Source: an uncultured bacterium (lineage in GTDB: Bacteria; Verrucomicrobiota; Lentisphaeria; Victivallales; UBA1829). Taken from it: a DNA stretch of 64,000 nt. This document shows, piece after piece, positions 25,209 through 32,650 of this stretch; within the stretch, counting starts at the first letter, position 1; each line of letters begins with the position of its first letter. The notes below the pieces were generated by a model. That model made no database searches, had not been told where the DNA came from, and worked only from the letters and a program-made list of their open reading frames with translations. The stretch is taken from positions 81,142-145,141 of the forward strand of contig CACYZF010000006.1 in NCBI GenBank assembly GCA_902778895.1. Reading direction: 5' to 3'. The position numbers and the translations under genes are program-made.

Positions 25209-25460
25209 TCAGTTCTTCGCGGAAACGATGTTGCAGGAGACTCCGGCGATCTTGCCGAGTTCGGCTGCGAGCGCGGAGGCAGTTTCCGGGGCGGCGTCCA
25301 GAACGACGCTGATGATGCTCACGCCGCGGGAATGGTACGGGATGCCCATGCGTCCGACGATGAACTCGCTGTAGGCGTGAAGGATCTTGTTGATCTGGTC
25401 GGAAGCGGCGTTGTCCTCGACGATGACGCCGAGCAGGGAAATGCGTTTGGAGTCGTTCAT
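25209..25460 (-). CDS. TM1266-type ACT-domain protein (putative iron-only hydrogenase regulator)
   Basis: 83 residues, the usual length of the TM1266 family, which has an ACT/NikR-like ferredoxin fold and is annotated as a putative regulator near [FeFe]-hydrogenase maturation genes. The typical ISLLGVIVEDNAAS start, the EFIVGRMGIPYHSRGVSIIS core and a C-terminal LGKIAGV are present. AAAGGAC precedes the chosen ATG; the longer frame would cross the promoter. No hydrogenase or Hyd maturation gene is seen in the window, so this copy is an orphan here. The function is by family association only. Confidence 0.85.
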   Translation of the reverse strand: MNDSKRISLLGVIVEDNAASDQINKILHAYSEFIVGRMGIPYHSRGVSIISVVLDAAPETASALAAELGKIAGVSCNIVSAKN

Positions 25461-25522
25461 GGTGGATGTCCTTTCGTGCGGTTTGAGCGTTGGCGTCCGC
25501 GAACCGGAAAGCGCCTTCGGAT

Positions 25523-25550
25523 AATATACACGCGGAACTGGAAAGTACAA
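25523..25550 (-). promoter_or_regulatory. Promoter of the TM1266-like gene
   Basis: Minus strand: TTGTAC (25545-25550), 16-nt spacer, TATATT (25523-25528). Confidence 0.6.
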
Positions 25551-25560
25551 GCGTGAAACG

Positions 25561-25596
25561 AAAAAATCCGCGCCTGCCGTGAATGGCGGGCGCGGA
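25561..25596 (-). terminator. Terminator of the DUF805 gene
   Basis: Stem TCCGCGCC-t-GCC / GGC-g-GGCGCGGA with a 6-nt loop, then a T-run on the minus strand. Confidence 0.8.
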
Positions 25597-25627
25597 CGGA
25601 ACGTACTTGGATCAGTACGAAACGAGC

Positions 25628-25990
25628 TTACTCGGCGGAATTGGAGGAACCGGCGGGAGCGGGACCGTACTGGTTGTCGCCGGCGTTTCCTGCCTGAATG
25701 CAGAAGAACAGCGGAACGAGGTATCCGATACCGCAGATGAGGACGCAGATCTGGAGCCAGCCGGTCTTGCCGACGTCGTGAAGTCTGCGGGTCGTGGCGC
25801 CGATGGTAGGGAGCAGGAGAGCGACGCTGAGAACCCAGCCGACGAACGGGATGAGGGAAAGGATGAAGACGGGGAGGAAATAGAGCCAGTATTCGCGGAG
25901 GCTCATTCTGCCTTCGAAGCAGATGTACTGGGTCGTGACGATCTTCTTGAAGTTGTCGATGATTTCGTTCGCAGTAATAGCTTGTGCCAT
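25628..25990 (-). CDS. DUF805 membrane protein
   Basis: 120 residues of the DUF805 family (small inner-membrane proteins of unknown function). Diagnostic pieces are FEGRMSLREYWLYFL near residues 25-39 and ATTRRLHDVGKTGWLQ near 65-80. Three hydrophobic segments lie about 34-52, 54-65 and 79-100, and the C-terminus is polar. AAGG precedes the ATG, and the gene has its own promoter and terminator. Confidence 0.88.
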   Translation of the reverse strand: MAQAITANEIIDNFKKIVTTQYICFEGRMSLREYWLYFLPVFILSLIPFVGWVLSVALLLPTIGATTRRLHDVGKTGWLQICVLICGIGYLVPLFFCIQAGNAGDNQYGPAPAGSSNSAE

Positions 25991-26103
25991 GATGATAATA
26001 CCTTATGTTGTTGGTTTGTATGTGGTAGGTTCGTACGGGCGTTTTCAGAGAACATGCGCGGCGTTTCCGTTCGGAAAAACGTCAACATCACATGCTTGAA
26101 AAT

Positions 26104-26132
26104 AATATAACATTCATCCGGTGAAAAAACAA
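26104..26132 (-). promoter_or_regulatory. Promoter of the DUF805 gene
   Basis: Minus strand: TTGTTT (26127-26132), 17-nt spacer, TATATT (26104-26109). Confidence 0.6.
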
Positions 26133-26219
26133 GGCAAAAACCGTGATTTGTATTCGTTTTTTCCGGCAAAATCCGGCTATCGTTTAGAAAGTTACATTTT
26201 GTCCTGCGATTCCGGGCGA

Positions 26220-26258
26220 AAAAAAAGCCGCGGCGTCCCGGATCGGAACAGCCGCGGC
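26220..26258 (-). terminator. Terminator of the wecA-like operon
   Basis: Perfect GCCGCGGC / GCCGCGGC palindromic arms (26227-26234 and 26251-26258), followed on the minus strand by eight or more T. Confidence 0.85.
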
Positions 26259-26275
26259 CGTCAGGCTCAGCCGTT

Positions 26276-28435
26276 TCAGTTGTTGAGGAAGAACTTGAAG
26301 ACGATGAGCAGAACGAGCTGAACGATCAGCACGGCGATCAGGATCCTGAAGACGATGTTCAGGATGGGGGACTTGACCGCGTCGGGATCGTCGGCCGCGG
26401 AGGCCGTGTTCATGCTGTAGAGCGAGAACTTGCCGGGGATGCGCGGGACGTAGGTGAAGATGCGGCCGAGTGCGAGCGTGAGGCGCATTTCGCGGTTCAG
26501 GGCGCAACCGTTGGCTTCGAGGAAACGCGTGAGGCTGCGGCGGAAGAGCTTCAGGAGCGAGAGGATCACGAACGGGGCGCAGATGATGATGAAGATGCCG
26601 AGGAGAACGGCGAGGATGCGCCAGACGGAGACGCCCTGAAGGCTCTTCGCCATGAATGCGAAACTGCTGCCCAAGGCCGCGATGCCGACGCCGCCGCCCA
26701 TGATGAGCATGGGCATGTTGAGGCCGCCTTCCTTCTTGGGCTGGTCGCTGCCCGCGAGCTTGGCGTCGACGTTTTTCGTGACGTCGGCCTCGAGCGCGTT
26801 GGTCTTGGCCGCGAAGTGTTTTTCGGCCTGGGTCTGGATGATGTCGCCGATCCTGTAGAACGGCATGAGGATGGCTTCCTTCAGGGAGACAGGCTGCTGA
26901 ATGAGGTCGGTGATGACGGCGTCCCAGATGAGCCCGTCCGGGGTGTAGAAGACGCCGGACTTGCCGACGAAGAGGCGGCGCATGGTGCCGGCGGTGACGG
27001 CGACGGCGAGGTCCATGGACTTGACCGCGGGGGCGGTGCCGGTGGTGGCTTTAATATACATCACGCAGACGTTGCTGGTGGCGGCGATCTTCTTGTGCGC
27101 GGCGATGTCGTGGACGATCATGCACATGTGGAAGTTGTAGCCGTTCATGACGAGCTTGCCGGCGAGGATGAAGGAGCGCTTTTCGGGGGAGAACAGCGCC
27201 TCCATGTTGATGAAGTTGTTCAGGAACTCGCGGAGGTTGGTCTGGCAGATGATGACCTTGCGGACGAGGTCGCAGCAGGTGACGTTGTTTGAGACCACGG
27301 TGTCCTCGGCGATCATGGCGCGGATGTTTTCGAACGCCTTGGACGCGGCGACCGCGCGGAGGCGTTCCAGGTCGAGGCCGTCGAGCTTGTCGGTGTTCTT
27401 GCGGCCGGTCCAGTCGCCGTAGGGGGCGATGGCGGCTTTGAACGCGATCCATTCGGACTCGCTGATGGAGGCGGCGTCGCCGGGGACGGCAGCGCGGAAC
27501 GCCCCGAAGAACGCGGTCAGCGCGCCGGCGCGGTTCGGGTTCACGCGTTCGTTCAGGTGCAGGATGCACGCCGGATCGGCGGGAGCGAGCGGGGCCTTCT
27601 TGAAGAAGTCCTCGACCGAGGAGGAATCGTTGGGGTCGAAGGTGTTCTTCGGGACGCGGGACGAGGACTCGTGGCCGCCTGCGAAAACGAGCGCGTGGCA
27701 GCTCTCGAAATAGTCGTCGACGTCGGCGGCGACGGCCTGGTACGCGCCCCAGAGCCCGGCGGTGGCGTCCGCGTAGGGGAAGAGCGCGTCCTTGCGGGCG
27801 ACGCCCTCGTCGGTCCAGGCGAGGAATCCGTTCAGCATTCCTTCGAAGATGTCGAGTTCGGAAGACCCGATGCCGTCCGCGCCGGAGATGTCCTTCTGCG
27901 TGCCGACAGCGGCCATGGCGAACTTGATGCATTCGGCGGTGATCGCGTCCTCGACCGGGCCGGGCGGGATGATGCCGTCGCCGTTCTGGAGGGCATTGGA
28001 AACGAGCGTCTTGAACTCGTTGATCTGTTCGATGGTGATCTCCGAATCCGTTTTCGCGCCGATGCGCTTCAGCGCGAGCTGGGCGGTCTCCTTCGCGCGG
28101 AGTCCGTCGGGATCCTCGGCGTTCAACGAGGCGAGGCGGAGCGCGGGGGCGGCGGTGATGAAGTCGGAGAGGTCGGAGACGGTGGAGATGACCCATTTGA
28201 GGAGGCCTCGGACATCCTTCACATGGATGCGGCCGGAGGCGTCCTGCGGGATCAGAGCGAGGAATTCGGCGGGGCAGAGCAGGTTTTTGGCGGGGATGCT
28301 GGTGAGCGTCCAGTGCGCCGGATCGAGCTCGTAGGCGTTGCGGAAGTCGTTCGCGGATTCGATGACGAGCTGGGAGGAGCCGCCGATGCGGCGGAACTTC
28401 ATGCTGGTCTCGCTGACGTTTTCAGGATTGTTCAT
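26276..28435 (-). CDS. Large membrane-anchored protein with EF-hand-like motifs
   Basis: 719 residues, function unknown. The N-terminal 580 residues are soluble and carry degenerate EF-hand-like loops: PQDASGRIHVKDV (about 63-75), NGDGIIPPGPV (about 152-162) and SGADGIGSSELDIF (about 184-197), suggesting a calcium-loop or dockerin-like origin. The C-terminal 150 residues hold three hydrophobic segments (MLIMGGGVGIAALGSSFAF, ILAVLLGIFIIICAPFVIL and the final ILIAVLIVQLVLLIVF). The start codon overlaps the end of the wecA-like gene by 14 bp, so the two are co-transcribed. I recognise no enzyme domain. Confidence 0.78.
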   Translation of the reverse strand: MNNPENVSETSMKFRRIGGSSQLVIESANDFRNAYELDPAHWTLTSIPAKNLLCPAEFLALIPQDASGRIHVKDVRGLLKWVISTVSDLSDFITAAPALRLASLNAEDPDGLRAKETAQLALKRIGAKTDSEITIEQINEFKTLVSNALQNGDGIIPPGPVEDAITAECIKFAMAAVGTQKDISGADGIGSSELDIFEGMLNGFLAWTDEGVARKDALFPYADATAGLWGAYQAVAADVDDYFESCHALVFAGGHESSSRVPKNTFDPNDSSSVEDFFKKAPLAPADPACILHLNERVNPNRAGALTAFFGAFRAAVPGDAASISESEWIAFKAAIAPYGDWTGRKNTDKLDGLDLERLRAVAASKAFENIRAMIAEDTVVSNNVTCCDLVRKVIICQTNLREFLNNFINMEALFSPEKRSFILAGKLVMNGYNFHMCMIVHDIAAHKKIAATSNVCVMYIKATTGTAPAVKSMDLAVAVTAGTMRRLFVGKSGVFYTPDGLIWDAVITDLIQQPVSLKEAILMPFYRIGDIIQTQAEKHFAAKTNALEADVTKNVDAKLAGSDQPKKEGGLNMPMLIMGGGVGIAALGSSFAFMAKSLQGVSVWRILAVLLGIFIIICAPFVILSLLKLFRRSLTRFLEANGCALNREMRLTLALGRIFTYVPRIPGKFSLYSMNTASAADDPDAVKSPILNIVFRILIAVLIVQLVLLIVFKFFLNN

Positions 28436-29540
28436 GGTGGGGTGTCTCCTGGTTGTCGTTTTGTTTGGGTATCGTTTGAAATTGCAGTAATGTCAGGATC
28501 AGAAGAATCACCGCGCCCTGCGCCAGCAGCACGAAGCACGTGCGGGCATCGCCCCAGAGCAGGGGAATCGCACCCAGTCCGGCCACGATCGACAGCAGGT
28601 GGATGATCCGGACGGCCTGCGGACGGGTGAGGCCCATCCGCACGAACCGGTGCGAGATATGGTTGTGGTCGCCGATGTAGAACGGCTTATGGTTGTGCAG
28701 GCGGATGAGCACGACCGCGAAGGCGTCGAAGATCGGGACGGCGAGGATGAAGAACGGGATCAGGATGGCGTATTTTCCCGCGGCGACCTCCGGATTGTAG
28801 TAGGTCACGCGGGCGCTGACGACGGCCAGCAGGAATCCGACCAGATGGCTGCCCGCGTCGCCCATGAAAATCGACGCCGGAGCCTTGTTGAAAAGCCAGA
28901 AGCCGCAGCACGCGCCCGCCGAACACGCCGAGAGCGCCGCCACGAAGAACTGGCCGTTGATCCACGCCGCAACAGCGAAGAAGAGAAAGGCAATCGCCGC
29001 CGTGCCGACGGACAGCCCGTCCATGTTGTCGAAGAAGTTCATGGCGTTCATGATGAAGACGATCCAGAAGACGGAGATCGGGACCGTGAGGAACGGCGAG
29101 GAAATGAATGCCGTGATATGCAGGCCGCCGAAAAAAACCATGGCGAACGCGATGAGGAACTGTCCGGCGAACTTGAACGAGGCGCGCATGGCGTGTTTGT
29201 CGTCGATCACGCCCAGGACGACCGCCGCGACCGCGCAGACGCAGATCATGGCGAACTCGCCGGAGATGTTGCGGAAGCCGCCTGGGAGCTCTTCCGGGAA
29301 CCGTCCCGGCACGGCGAGGAGCGCGGCCGCGCCCGCCAGAACCGGAGCCAGCCACGCGATCAGGATCGCCACGCCGCCCAGCAGCGGAGTCGCTTTCCCG
29401 TGCAGCTTGTGCCCTTCGGATTTCGGCACGTCCATGATCCCGGTACGGCGCGCGAGGACCCGGCAGAGCGGCACGACAGGCAACGAGATCAGAAACGACG
29501 CCGCGAAGGCCGCCGCATACAGCCAGAGATAATGGTTCAC
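28422..29540 (-). CDS. WecA/TagO-type polyprenyl-phosphate sugar-1-phosphate transferase
   Basis: 372 residues, 10-11 membrane segments. It is a member of glycosyltransferase family 4 (MraY/WecA/TagO) and transfers a HexNAc-1-phosphate from UDP-sugar to undecaprenyl phosphate, starting O-antigen, teichoic-acid-like or capsule synthesis. Visible motifs: DVPKSEGHKLHGKATPLLGG near residues 37-56, VIDDKHAM (about 103-110), NAMNFFDNMDGL (about 155-166), IFMGDAGSHLVGF (about 217-229) and HNHISHRF near 285. This HIS-type motif fits WecA/TagO rather than MraY. No other cell-surface polysaccharide genes are adjacent. First gene of a two-gene operon. Confidence 0.9.
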   Translation of the reverse strand: MNHYLWLYAAAFAASFLISLPVVPLCRVLARRTGIMDVPKSEGHKLHGKATPLLGGVAILIAWLAPVLAGAAALLAVPGRFPEELPGGFRNISGEFAMICVCAVAAVVLGVIDDKHAMRASFKFAGQFLIAFAMVFFGGLHITAFISSPFLTVPISVFWIVFIMNAMNFFDNMDGLSVGTAAIAFLFFAVAAWINGQFFVAALSACSAGACCGFWLFNKAPASIFMGDAGSHLVGFLLAVVSARVTYYNPEVAAGKYAILIPFFILAVPIFDAFAVVLIRLHNHKPFYIGDHNHISHRFVRMGLTRPQAVRIIHLLSIVAGLGAIPLLWGDARTCFVLLAQGAVILLILTLLQFQTIPKQNDNQETPHHEQS

Positions 29541-29608
29541 GATGAAAAAACCTCTTGTTCCGGAAATAGAAAAGGAGCGGTTCGCGCTCCCGTGCGATAC
29601 ATTTTGAT

Positions 29609-29637
29609 AATATATCGTAAAGGGAACGGAAAGTCAA
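29609..29637 (-). promoter_or_regulatory. Promoter of the wecA-like operon
   Basis: Minus strand: TTGACT (29632-29637), 17-nt spacer, TATATT (29609-29614). Confidence 0.75.
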
Positions 29638-29694
29638 GCAAAAAGGCGGAAATTTGTTTTGCGGAGGGGAGGGCGCGGCGGCTTTTGCCGGAGT

Positions 29695-30834
29695 TCAGGA
29701 TCCGGTTCCGAGTTCTTCCGTCTCCCGCTGAAAGCTTTCCGCCTCCTCGTGTTCCATTTCCTCTTCCTCGCGGATGCGGCGCTCCATCGCTTCTTCCTCG
29801 CGGACGCGGCGTTCCTCCTGTTCCTCCAATGCCTCTATGACGTGTTCGCGATAGCGGTCGTAGAGGTTCACATGGTGGTCGTTGACGAACGAGATTGCGG
29901 AGATATCGGTTTCCATGTCGGGGTAGAGCAGCGCGTCCGTGAACGGGATCCCGAAGAGGAGCCAGAGCCCCAGCCCGATGGCGAGGAACGGCCCGAACGC
30001 GAATCCGCGGCGGCGGAACTTCGGGTGTCTGAGCGTATAGACCGGCATGAAGACGACGGCGATCAGGGAACCTGCGAGCATGATCCAGAGCGCGGGGAGC
30101 GCGCCGAGCGCGGCGGCCAGTCCGGCGATCAGCTTCACGTCGCCCAGACCGAACGCCTCGCGTTTCATGGCTTTTTCGCCGAGCCACGCGAAGAGCGTCA
30201 GAAGCGTGCCGAAGAGCCCGGCGGTCACGACGGAGATCAGGAATCCGCGCCAGTCGAGCAGATGCGGATACAGCCCGACGCCGTGGACCAGGTGGTACAG
30301 CGGCGCGAGGATCAGGAGCGAGTACGTGAGCTCGTTCGGGATCAGGCGCACTTTCATGTCGATCAGTGCCGCCGGATAGGCAACGGAGATGGTCAGGAAG
30401 TAGATGAACATCGCCGGGAGCGGGAGCTTGAAGTGCAGGACGTACACGAACGATGCCATGTACATGAGCCCGACGAGCATTTCTCCAATCAGGTAGCGCG
30501 GCGAGATCGGCGCGTGACACCAGCGGCATTTGCCTCGCAGGCACAGATAACTGAAGATCGGGATGTTCTCCCAGACCGATATCTTGTGGTCGCAGACCGT
30601 GCAGTGCGACGGCGGCGAGACCAGGCTCATGCCGAGCGGAAGCCGGTAGATGCAGACGTTCAGGAACGACCCGATGCAGCACCCGAACCAGAACGCGACG
30701 AACGCGAAGAAGACCGGATATTCGTGCATGGCTTCGGAGAAGACGGCCGGATCGAAGATCGCGATCCCGGGGGCGTCCGAGAAGAGGCTCCTGATCGTAT
30801 CAAGGATGATGTCAAGCGTGGATGTTGCTTCCAT
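29695..30834 (-). CDS. pilD: Prepilin peptidase (type IV pilin / pseudopilin leader peptidase)
   Basis: 379 residues, A24 aspartic peptidase that cleaves and usually N-methylates pilins and type II secretion pseudopilins. GCCIGSFLNVCIYRLP near residues 50-65 opens the methylase domain, with zinc-type CTVC (about 78-81) and CRWC (about 103-106). The catalytic aspartates lie in LIDMKVRLIPNELT (about 163-176) and GLGDVKL (about 233-239). The first 40 residues and a charged, Glu-rich coiled-coil-like tail (about 320-379) extend beyond the usual 260-290 residues. Pilin or type II genes are not in the window. Probably the last gene of the operon that starts at the ABC ATPase. Confidence 0.93.
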   Translation of the reverse strand: MEATSTLDIILDTIRSLFSDAPGIAIFDPAVFSEAMHEYPVFFAFVAFWFGCCIGSFLNVCIYRLPLGMSLVSPPSHCTVCDHKISVWENIPIFSYLCLRGKCRWCHAPISPRYLIGEMLVGLMYMASFVYVLHFKLPLPAMFIYFLTISVAYPAALIDMKVRLIPNELTYSLLILAPLYHLVHGVGLYPHLLDWRGFLISVVTAGLFGTLLTLFAWLGEKAMKREAFGLGDVKLIAGLAAALGALPALWIMLAGSLIAVVFMPVYTLRHPKFRRRGFAFGPFLAIGLGLWLLFGIPFTDALLYPDMETDISAISFVNDHHVNLYDRYREHVIEALEEQEERRVREEEAMERRIREEEEMEHEEAESFQRETEELGTGS

Positions 30835-30865
30835 GTCCGGCGTGTCCGTTCGGTTCGTTTTCCAC

Positions 30866-32632
30866 TTACTTCAGGTCGTCGAGCCAGAGCGCCGGGGAGG
30901 CGTCGGACGGGACGCGCCAGCCCGTGCGCGGCGAGAGGGAGAGCGGGGAGACCGCGGGGCCGTCGGGCGAACACGAGCGCTTGAACTGCTGGGTGAAGAA
31001 CCTGCGGAGGAAGAGTTCGAGCGTGCGGAGAATCTCGTCCGCTTCATACTTTCCGGCGAAGACCTTCTTCGCCTTGCGGAGGATCACGCGCGGGGCTTCG
31101 TTGAGGCGGACGAGGTGGAAGAGGTAGAAATCGTGCAGTTCGTACGCGCCGAGGATCTGTTCGGTCTTGTGGCCGGATTCGCCGGATTGGGAGGCGGGGA
31201 CGAGTTCGGGCGAGACGGGCGTGTCGAGGATGTCCTTCAGCACGGGCGCGATCTTGCCGCCGTGTTCGCCCGCGTAGAACGATACGAGATGGCGGACGAG
31301 CGTTTTCGGGACGCCGGAATTGACCGCGTACATGCTCATGTGGTCGCCGTTGTAGGTGCACCAGCCGAGCGCGATTTCGGAGAGGTCGCCCGTGCCGACG
31401 ACCAGCGCGTTCGATCCGTTCGCCACGTCCATCAGAATCTGGGTGCGTTCGCGCGCCTGAGCGTTCTCGAACACCACGTCGGCGACCTCCGGATCGTGTC
31501 CGATGTCGGCGAAGTGCTGGAGGCAGGCGGGCCGGATGTCGACCGTGCGGCAGTCGCAGCCGAGGAGTTCGGCGAGACGCGCGGCGTTGTTCTTCGTGCG
31601 TTTCGTGGTGCCGAATCCGGGCATGGAGATCGCGATGACCGAACTCGCGGGGAGATTGAGCGCGGAGACGGCTTCGTGCGACACGAGGAGCGCCAGCGTG
31701 GAGTCGAGGCCGCCGGAAACGCCGATCACGAGCTTATCAGAGTGCGCGGTCGTCATGCGGTGCGCCAGCGCGGATTCGAGCGCGGCGGCGATCCAGATGG
31801 TGTCCGTGCGGTCCTTCGGCAGGAAGGGCAGCGGGGCGCGTCCGAGCGCGGCGAGATGTTTCGGGTCTTCTTCGAAGCTCAGGAGATACTGTTTTTTCGC
31901 GGGCTCGAATTCCGGGGCGAATTCCAGCGACGGGCACGGATCGGTGAGGTCGGCGAGGACCGGTTCTCCCTCATGGACCATCACGGAACAGCAGACGGGC
32001 ATGCCGTAGAAGCCGTCGGTCACGGATTCGCCGGATTTCGGCGCAGCGAGGATGAAATCCGCCTGGTGCTCCTTTGCCGCCGCGAGCGCGAACGAACGGA
32101 AATCGGAGGGCGTCATGAGAGCGGAGGGGACCGCGGACGGGCAGAGGATGAGGCGTTCGGGGTTGCGTTTGCGGAGCGTGGAGACGAGTTCGATCGGGGC
32201 GAAGACGGTGGCCGGAGCGTCGAGCGGCTTTTTGTTGCGCGCGATGATCTTTCCGGCGCGGATGCAGAGCGTGACGGCGTACAGGACGCCGGATTTGGAG
32301 CGTTCGGGGACGCCGACGACGAATGTGACGGGCAGTGAGGCGGTCTCCTTCAGCAAAAACTTGACGGCCTTTTGCGCGGCGTCGAGGAGGAGATTCTGGC
32401 GGAAGAGGTCGCCGCAGGACGATCCGGTGACGCAGAGCTCGGGGAAGACGACTGCCCCGACTTCGAACGACGCGTACATTTCGAGCGCGGCGAGGATCTC
32501 GTGGGCGTTCCACATGGGATCGGCGAGACGGAACCCCGCTCCGGAGACGTCCGCGGCGGCTTTGATTCGTCTGGTTTTCGGGAGGACGGCGGCTTTTGCC
32601 GGGGCGGTCTTCTTAACTTTTTTTGCAGGCAT
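30866..32632 (-). CDS. nadE: NAD+ synthetase, two-domain glutamine-dependent type
   Basis: 588 residues. The synthetase half is clear: the ATP PP-loop IGVSGGLDST at 303-312, then TKRTKNNAARLAELLG and GTGDLSEIALGWCTYNGDHMSMY, which bind deamido-NAD and ATP. The N-terminal half is a nitrilase-type glutaminase domain with the general base in VVFPELCVTG (E65) and a candidate Lys at 134-135. The usual EICEDLW around the nucleophile is missing; C164 in LILCPSAVPS may be its counterpart. The domain is also short, lacking the stretch that normally joins the Lys and Cys motifs. Ammonia-dependent activity, or a divergent glutaminase, is possible. Lies 18 bp after mutL. Confidence 0.88.
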   Translation of the reverse strand: MPAKKVKKTAPAKAAVLPKTRRIKAAADVSGAGFRLADPMWNAHEILAALEMYASFEVGAVVFPELCVTGSSCGDLFRQNLLLDAAQKAVKFLLKETASLPVTFVVGVPERSKSGVLYAVTLCIRAGKIIARNKKPLDAPATVFAPIELVSTLRKRNPERLILCPSAVPSALMTPSDFRSFALAAAKEHQADFILAAPKSGESVTDGFYGMPVCCSVMVHEGEPVLADLTDPCPSLEFAPEFEPAKKQYLLSFEEDPKHLAALGRAPLPFLPKDRTDTIWIAAALESALAHRMTTAHSDKLVIGVSGGLDSTLALLVSHEAVSALNLPASSVIAISMPGFGTTKRTKNNAARLAELLGCDCRTVDIRPACLQHFADIGHDPEVADVVFENAQARERTQILMDVANGSNALVVGTGDLSEIALGWCTYNGDHMSMYAVNSGVPKTLVRHLVSFYAGEHGGKIAPVLKDILDTPVSPELVPASQSGESGHKTEQILGAYELHDFYLFHLVRLNEAPRVILRKAKKVFAGKYEADEILRTLELFLRRFFTQQFKRSCSPDGPAVSPLSLSPRTGWRVPSDASPALWLDDLK

Positions 32633-32650
32633 GATGAGGAGCTTCCTGTG

